Assembly (NCBI GenBank): GCA_902768065.1 | Contig: CACXJP010000028.1 | Location: forward strand, 1-17,789 | Source of the DNA: an uncultured Erysipelotrichaceae bacterium | Lineage (GTDB): Bacteria > Bacillota_I > Bacilli_A > RF39 > UBA660 | DNA: 17,789 nucleotides | Reading direction: 5' to 3' | Shown: positions 14,527 to 17,789 of the stretch, piece after piece | Position numbering within the stretch: position 1 is the stretch's first letter | Layout of the letters: each line of letters opens with the position of its first letter | The notes under the pieces: generated by a model | Database searches by the model: none | The model's input: the letters and a program-made list of their open reading frames with translations, nothing else | Told to the model about the DNA's origin: nothing | Made by a program: the position numbers and the translations under genes

Positions 14527-15124
14527 AAGTTTTGGGGAGTTTGCTACTGTTTTCTTATTGTTAGTGATAGTTGTTACTTGTCTAATGTTTTGGATTTTAA
14601 AAAATGGAACATCAGCAAAATATAAGTCTTTAACAAATAATGCTATAAGATTTTCTGATGTTGTTTCTCTTAATCAGTCATCATTTTCAAATGATCGTAT
14701 TGTTTTTCTAGATGAGGTAATTGATGGTGGTTATATGTCAAATATAAAAAGTCCATTCAGTACAAAGAATTGTGATTTAACACAATCTTATGTAGAAATA
14801 GAATCTTCAAAAAAATATGTTACATTAACTTGTGATAATTATGTACTTAAAAGATATAATTCAAGTGTTAAGGATGCTGAAGTATATGAAGTAAGTGATT
14901 GGAAATCAGATAAAAAAAGTGATTCTGATGTTGAAGAAACAGTTTATAATTGTACTGATTCTAATGGTAATGAAATATTTGATAATTATCATGAAGAAAG
15001 ATATTTTATATATGAAGTTAATAAAAAATATGGAACATATTATTCTGATGTGGAAAGTATTAATAGTTGTAATGTAGATCATAAAGTTGTTTATAGGACA
15101 ATGAAAAAAATTGATGTTAAATAA
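14513..15124 (+). CDS. Single-pass membrane protein with pilin-like exported domain, unknown function
   Basis: The 203-residue product starts MKIFKSFGEFATVFLLLVIV, giving one membrane helix (about residues 10-29), then an exported domain. Features are IVFLDEVIDGGYMSNIKSPF (63-82), NCDLTQSYVEI (86-96), YVTLTCDNYVL (102-112), VYEVSDW (124-130), VYNCTDSNG (144-152) and a final Cys186. The order 'residue-GY-ikniknP, C, SYVEI, C-Y' is like the C-terminal part of Firmicute pseudopilins, but there is no GFTLIELL-type prepilin cleavage site, so this is a structural guess. Exported cysteines 87, 107, 147 and 186 could form disulfides. The gene starts inside ezrA with a weak ribosome binding site (GAAAG), which points to coupled translation and a possible link with division. 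I do not recognise a named family. Confidence 0.75.
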   Translation: MKIFKSFGEFATVFLLLVIVVTCLMFWILKNGTSAKYKSLTNNAIRFSDVVSLNQSSFSNDRIVFLDEVIDGGYMSNIKSPFSTKNCDLTQSYVEIESSKKYVTLTCDNYVLKRYNSSVKDAEVYEVSDWKSDKKSDSDVEETVYNCTDSNGNEIFDNYHEERYFIYEVNKKYGTYYSDVESINSCNVDHKVVYRTMKKIDVK

Positions 15125-15150
15125 AGAGTCATATTTTGACTCTTTTTTTT
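15123..15150 (+). terminator. Terminator after the ezrA operon
   Basis: AAAGAGTCA (15123-15131) pairs with TGACTCTTT (15137-15145) around a 5-nt loop, followed by T to 15150. It begins in the preceding stop codon. Confidence 0.9.
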
Positions 15151-15162
15151 ATTGGCTTTTTA

Positions 15163-15171
15163 TGATAAAAT
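15163..15171 (+). promoter_or_regulatory. Possible extended -10 promoter of thiI
   Basis: TGA plus TAAAAT (15163-15171) lies between the terminator and the thiI ribosome binding site, without a clear -35 at the right distance. The start would be only a few bases from GGTGAT. Confidence 0.45.
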
Positions 15172-15189
15172 ATGCGTGGTGATGGAACT

Positions 15190-16377
15190 ATGGATAAATT
15201 AATATTAATTAAGTATGGGGAATTATCTACAAAGAAAGGTAATAGAAATTTTTTTATTAAAACTTTGTATGATAATATAAGACGAAAATTATCAAAATAT
15301 GATGTTAAAATAAATAAAGATAGGGCTAGAATGACAATAAGATTTTCTGATGTTGATTTTGATAATATCAAGGAGGTTGTTGATAAAACATTTGGTATTC
15401 ATTCATATCACATAGCATATGTGTGTCCTTCTAATAAAATTGATATTAAGACTACTTTATTAGATTTAATTTCATCAATAAAATTTAATACTTTTAAGAT
15501 TGAGACTAAAAGAAGTGATAAGTCTTTTCCAATACATAGTCAAGATTTTAATAGAGTTTTAGGTGGTTTATTATTAAAAAATATAGATAATATTAAAGTT
15601 GATGTTCATAATCCTGATTTGTGGATAAAAGTTGAAATCAGAGAAAATGAGACATATATTTATTATGATTCATTTGCTGGAAGAGGTGGATATCCTCTTG
15701 GTACACAAGCAAAAGGATTACTTATGTTGAGTGGAGGGATTGATTCTCCCGTAGCTGGTTATTTAGCGATGAAAAGAGGGGTTACTTTTGATGCGGTTTA
15801 TTTTGAGGCAATTCCTCATACAAGTTTAGATGCAAGAGAAAAGGTTATTTCTTTGTGTAGAAAATTATCTTTATTTTCTGCAGATATAAATCTTCATATT
15901 GTTAATTTTACTCCTATTCAGGAAGAAATATATAAGTATTGTCGTGAGGATTATGTTATTACAATTATGAGAAGAATGATGTATAGAATAATGGATAGGT
16001 TATGTAAGAAATATAATGGTAAAATTATAATCAATGGTGAAAGTATTGGTCAGGTTGCTTCACAAACACTAACTAGTATGTCTGTTATAAATGAAGTTAC
16101 TAATGTTCCAGTAATTAGACCTGTTGCATGTATGGATAAATTGGAGATAATGGATATTGCACGAGATATTGATACATATGATATTAGCATTATGCCTTTT
16201 GAAGATTGTTGTACTGTTTTTGTACCAAAACATCCTGTTATTAATCCAAAGTTAGATGTTGCAATTAAGGAAGAGAGTAAATTTGAATATGATAGTTTAA
16301 TAGACGCTGCAGTTGAGGGATTAAATACTATTAAAGTTTCATGTGAAGATGATTCTACATATAGTGATTTATTGTAG
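15190..16377 (+). CDS. thiI: tRNA 4-thiouridine synthase ThiI
   Basis: ThiI activates uridine 8 of tRNA with ATP and transfers sulfur to give 4-thiouridine; in many bacteria it also supplies sulfur for the thiamine thiazole. The 395-residue product has an N-terminal ferredoxin-like region (ILIKYGELSTKKGNR), a THUMP domain (about 60-160) and a PP-loop ATPase domain with SGGIDSPVAGY (181-191), NGESIGQVASQT (282-293) and EDCC (338-341), where one Cys corresponds to the sulfur-handling position. It stops after the ATPase domain and lacks the C-terminal rhodanese domain of the E. coli protein, as is usual in Firmicutes. I chose ATG 15190 (GGTGAT 6 nt upstream; MDKLILIKYGEL fits family starts) over ATG 15172. 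Firmicute ThiI usually has a cysteine desulfurase next door; none is present here. Confidence 0.95.
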   Translation: MDKLILIKYGELSTKKGNRNFFIKTLYDNIRRKLSKYDVKINKDRARMTIRFSDVDFDNIKEVVDKTFGIHSYHIAYVCPSNKIDIKTTLLDLISSIKFNTFKIETKRSDKSFPIHSQDFNRVLGGLLLKNIDNIKVDVHNPDLWIKVEIRENETYIYYDSFAGRGGYPLGTQAKGLLMLSGGIDSPVAGYLAMKRGVTFDAVYFEAIPHTSLDAREKVISLCRKLSLFSADINLHIVNFTPIQEEIYKYCREDYVITIMRRMMYRIMDRLCKKYNGKIIINGESIGQVASQTLTSMSVINEVTNVPVIRPVACMDKLEIMDIARDIDTYDISIMPFEDCCTVFVPKHPVINPKLDVAIKEESKFEYDSLIDAAVEGLNTIKVSCEDDSTYSDLL

Positions 16378-16405
16378 TATAAATTTTATGTTTATTCACA
16401 AACTA
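16376..16405 (+). promoter_or_regulatory. Sigma-G-like (forespore) promoter of the SASP gene
   Basis: GTATA (16377-16381), 17 nt, CAAACTA (16399-16405). From B. subtilis, sigma-F/sigma-G promoters read about GYATA - 17/18 - CATnnTA, so the -35 is complete and the -10 differs at one of the conserved positions. The -35 overlaps the thiI stop codon. No TATAAT-type promoter with a -35 is apparent. Confidence 0.55.
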
Positions 16406-16424
16406 TAATTAGGAGGTGAATAAA

Positions 16425-16643
16425 ATGCCAAGAGGAAAAAAGAAAAACTCTTCCATGAAAGTTAAAACTCCAGGTTCAAAAAAGAGTGTAGATAACATGA
16501 AATATGAAATTGCTAATGAATTTGGTGTAAAACTTGGTGCAGGTGCAACAAGTAGAGAAAATGGCTTGGTAGGCGGAGAAATGACAAAGAGATTAGTACA
16601 AAGAGGTTTAAATAAAAGATCTTCTAAGTCAAATAGCAAGTAA
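16425..16643 (+). CDS. Small acid-soluble spore protein, alpha/beta type
   Basis: Alpha/beta SASPs coat spore DNA and protect it from UV and other damage; they are degraded by the germination protease GPR when the spore germinates. The 72-residue product carries the family core: [20 protein letters not shown] (26-45), which includes the GPR site around NEFGV (31-35), and [13 protein letters not shown] (46-58). An unusually lysine/serine-rich N-terminus (residues 1-23) precedes the core, and a basic tail (60-72) follows it. AGGAGGTGAAT (16411-16421) is an excellent ribosome binding site and sets the ATG at 16425. thiI followed by a SASP gene (sspA) is the same order as in B. subtilis. The gene has its own likely forespore promoter and a terminator. 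Confidence 0.95.
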   Translation: MPRGKKKNSSMKVKTPGSKKSVDNMKYEIANEFGVKLGAGATSRENGLVGGEMTKRLVQRGLNKRSSKSNSK

Positions 16644-16649
16644 TTTAAG

Positions 16650-16677
16650 AAAGATATTATTCAATAATATCTTTTTT
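16650..16677 (+). terminator. Terminator after the SASP gene
   Basis: AAAGATATTAT (16650-16660) pairs with ATAATATCTTT (16664-16674) around the loop TCA, followed by T to 16677. Confidence 0.88.
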
Positions 16678-16683
16678 TGATTC

Positions 16684-16712
16684 TTGTAAGCTTAATTTAA
16701 TAGTGATATACT
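16684..16712 (+). promoter_or_regulatory. Sigma-A promoter of the esterase gene, with overlapping inverted repeat
   Basis: TTGTAA (16684-16689), 17 nt, TATACT (16707-16712) preceded by TGA. An inverted repeat TACTATA (16709-16715) / TATAGTA (16719-16725) overlaps the -10 and the expected start site and could be an operator. Confidence 0.6.
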
Positions 16713-16734
16713 ATATATTATAGTAGGTGAGTAT

Positions 16735-17789
16735 ATGAGATTTAAGAGTGTATTTCTTGTTGTTTTAATTCTTTGTGTATTATGTTTTCCTTATAATACT
16801 TTTGCAAAAGCAGAAGTATATGATGTTGTATTATTTTTTGGTCAATCTAATATGACTGGATATGCTGGTATAAATGAAAATGATATGATTTCTGATTCAA
16901 GAATTAACAATAATTTAAATGATTATTCAAATCAAACTGGAATTGATATGGATATTTTAAGTAATTATACTGCAATAAATCATGTAAATGTTCCTATTGA
17001 ATCGGGTACCGCATATGAATATTTGGCTAAGGATAGTAATATGAGGGAGATAACAAGGGATACTATTAAGCTTGGGGAGAAAATAAAGTATAATGGTAAT
17101 ACTTTTTCAACTGATGCTCCTTATGCATTAGAAGAGTCATATGGAACAAATATGATTCCACAATTTGTAAAAACATATTATGAAAAAACTCATCGTAAAT
17201 TAATTGTAGTAATGGCCTCAAATGGTGGAGAAGAAATTGGACATTTTGCAAAAACTTTTGAGTGTCATGATGATGATCAGCATGCTAATCAACATATATA
17301 TGAAACGATGACTAAAAAGTATCAAGCAGCTATTAAATATATGTCTGATCACCCTGATAAATATATAATTGGTAAGAAATTTTATATTATTTTCCAAGGC
17401 GAATCTGATGCTTGGAATGTTAATGCTAATGGTAAATATATATATGATAATAATGCAAATATTGGGTATTATGATGTTTTTATGAAAGTTCATAATAGTT
17501 TAAAAGAAGATTTGGGATTAGAGTATGGAGGTATTGTCTACACTGGTCAAAGATTTCAAGTTAGTAGTAATTTGTTTGATGGTGTGGTAGGAGTACATAC
17601 TGCGCAAAAAAATCTTATAAATAATAATAGTGATATTTTTCTTGCGAGTTCCTATCCATATTCAAGATATTATTCTTTTATGAAAGAGAACAAGTCTGAT
17701 TATTGTATTTCTCCAAATGATGGTGATAAAATTCATTTTACATCTGCAGCACTTTCGCAAATTGGTATGGATAGCGCAATTTCATCTGT
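16735..17789 (+). CDS. Secreted SASA/SGNH-family carbohydrate esterase, 5' part
   Basis: 351 codons are open to the window end, so the C-terminus is missing. A signal peptide (residues 1-26, hydrophobic core FLVVLILCVLCF, probable cleavage after AKA) indicates export. The catalytic domain has the oxyanion/nucleophile block FFGQSNMTG (34-42, Ser38), MASNGGEEIGHF (160-171), IIFQGESDAW (218-227) and a late NDGDKIHFT (328-336) with the Asp331-x-x-His334 pair. This is the pattern of the SASA family (sialate O-acetylesterase-like, also acetylxylan esterases). It probably removes acetyl groups from a polysaccharide or glycan outside the cell; the substrate cannot be told. AGGTGA precedes the ATG. 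Only a short C-terminal stretch is likely to be missing from this domain. Confidence 0.85.
   Translation, partial: MRFKSVFLVVLILCVLCFPYNTFAKAEVYDVVLFFGQSNMTGYAGINENDMISDSRINNNLNDYSNQTGIDMDILSNYTAINHVNVPIESGTAYEYLAKDSNMREITRDTIKLGEKIKYNGNTFSTDAPYALEESYGTNMIPQFVKTYYEKTHRKLIVVMASNGGEEIGHFAKTFECHDDDQHANQHIYETMTKKYQAAIKYMSDHPDKYIIGKKFYIIFQGESDAWNVNANGKYIYDNNANIGYYDVFMKVHNSLKEDLGLEYGGIVYTGQRFQVSSNLFDGVVGVHTAQKNLINNNSDIFLASSYPYSRYYSFMKENKSDYCISPNDGDKIHFTSAALSQIGMDSAISS

Noticed and set aside
17066..17493. Two minus-strand frames inside the esterase gene
   Set aside because: The plus-strand frame carries the full catalytic pattern of the SASA family; the antisense frames show no motifs.
1..17789. 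Mobile elements, CRISPR array, tRNA/rRNA genes, toxin-antitoxin or defence genes
   Set aside because: No transposase or integrase motifs, no regularly spaced repeats, no tRNA-like cloverleaf with CCA end and no defence domains were seen; gene order looks like conserved chromosome.

Overview
The window is low-GC DNA (roughly 30% by eye) from a spore-forming member of the Bacilli. The evidence for this is an EzrA division regulator, an alpha/beta-type small acid-soluble spore protein (SASP), a Cse60-type sporulation protein, a zinc-free ribosomal protein S4, a T-box riboswitch and strong AGGAGG-type ribosome binding sites. TAA, TAG and TGA are all used as stops and tryptophan is TGG, so this is the standard bacterial code, not a Mycoplasma-type code. 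I cannot name the lineage; an uncultured gut-type Bacilli is a guess. From memory, the gene content follows the Bacillus subtilis chromosome arm carrying ytgP(murJ), trmB, ytxG-ytxH, tyrS, rpsD, ezrA, thiI and sspA. The window is therefore core chromosome. I see no insertion sequence, prophage, CRISPR array or tRNA.

Layout. Positions 1-1850 hold the end of cse60 and a MurJ/YtgP lipid II flippase. A two-way terminator separates these from a convergent FemA/FemX-type aminoacyltransferase and a 54-residue gene on the minus strand. From 3470 the plus strand carries trmB. An envelope cluster follows (4172-6693): a lipoprotein, an acidic/lysine-rich protein with a SepF-like N-terminus, a DUF948/YtxG-like membrane protein and a YtxH-like protein, closed by a terminator. 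A VanY-type D,D-carboxypeptidase with its own promoter comes next. A complete tyrosine-type T-box leader (8065-8268) then controls a CYTH-domain protein translationally coupled to tyrosyl-tRNA synthetase. A membrane-anchored, probably seven-bladed beta-propeller protein and a histidine phosphatase end at a second two-way terminator facing rpsD.

rpsD (minus strand) has a consensus sigma-A promoter and a structured leader of about 150 nt that looks like the S4 autoregulatory element. Divergent from it are ezrA and an overlapping membrane protein with a pilin-like exported domain. Then come thiI, a SASP gene behind a sigma-G-like promoter, and a secreted SGNH/SASA-type carbohydrate esterase cut by the window end.

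Themes: cell-wall building and division (MurJ, FemX-like, VanY, EzrA, the DUF948/YtxH cluster), translation and tRNA modification (TrmB, TyrS, S4, ThiI), and sporulation (Cse60, SASP, possibly the 54-residue protein). I did not find a clearly new multi-gene defence or mobile system. The least explained items are the SepF-like disordered protein at 4847, the propeller at 10142, the pilin-like protein overlapping ezrA and the 54-residue gene.
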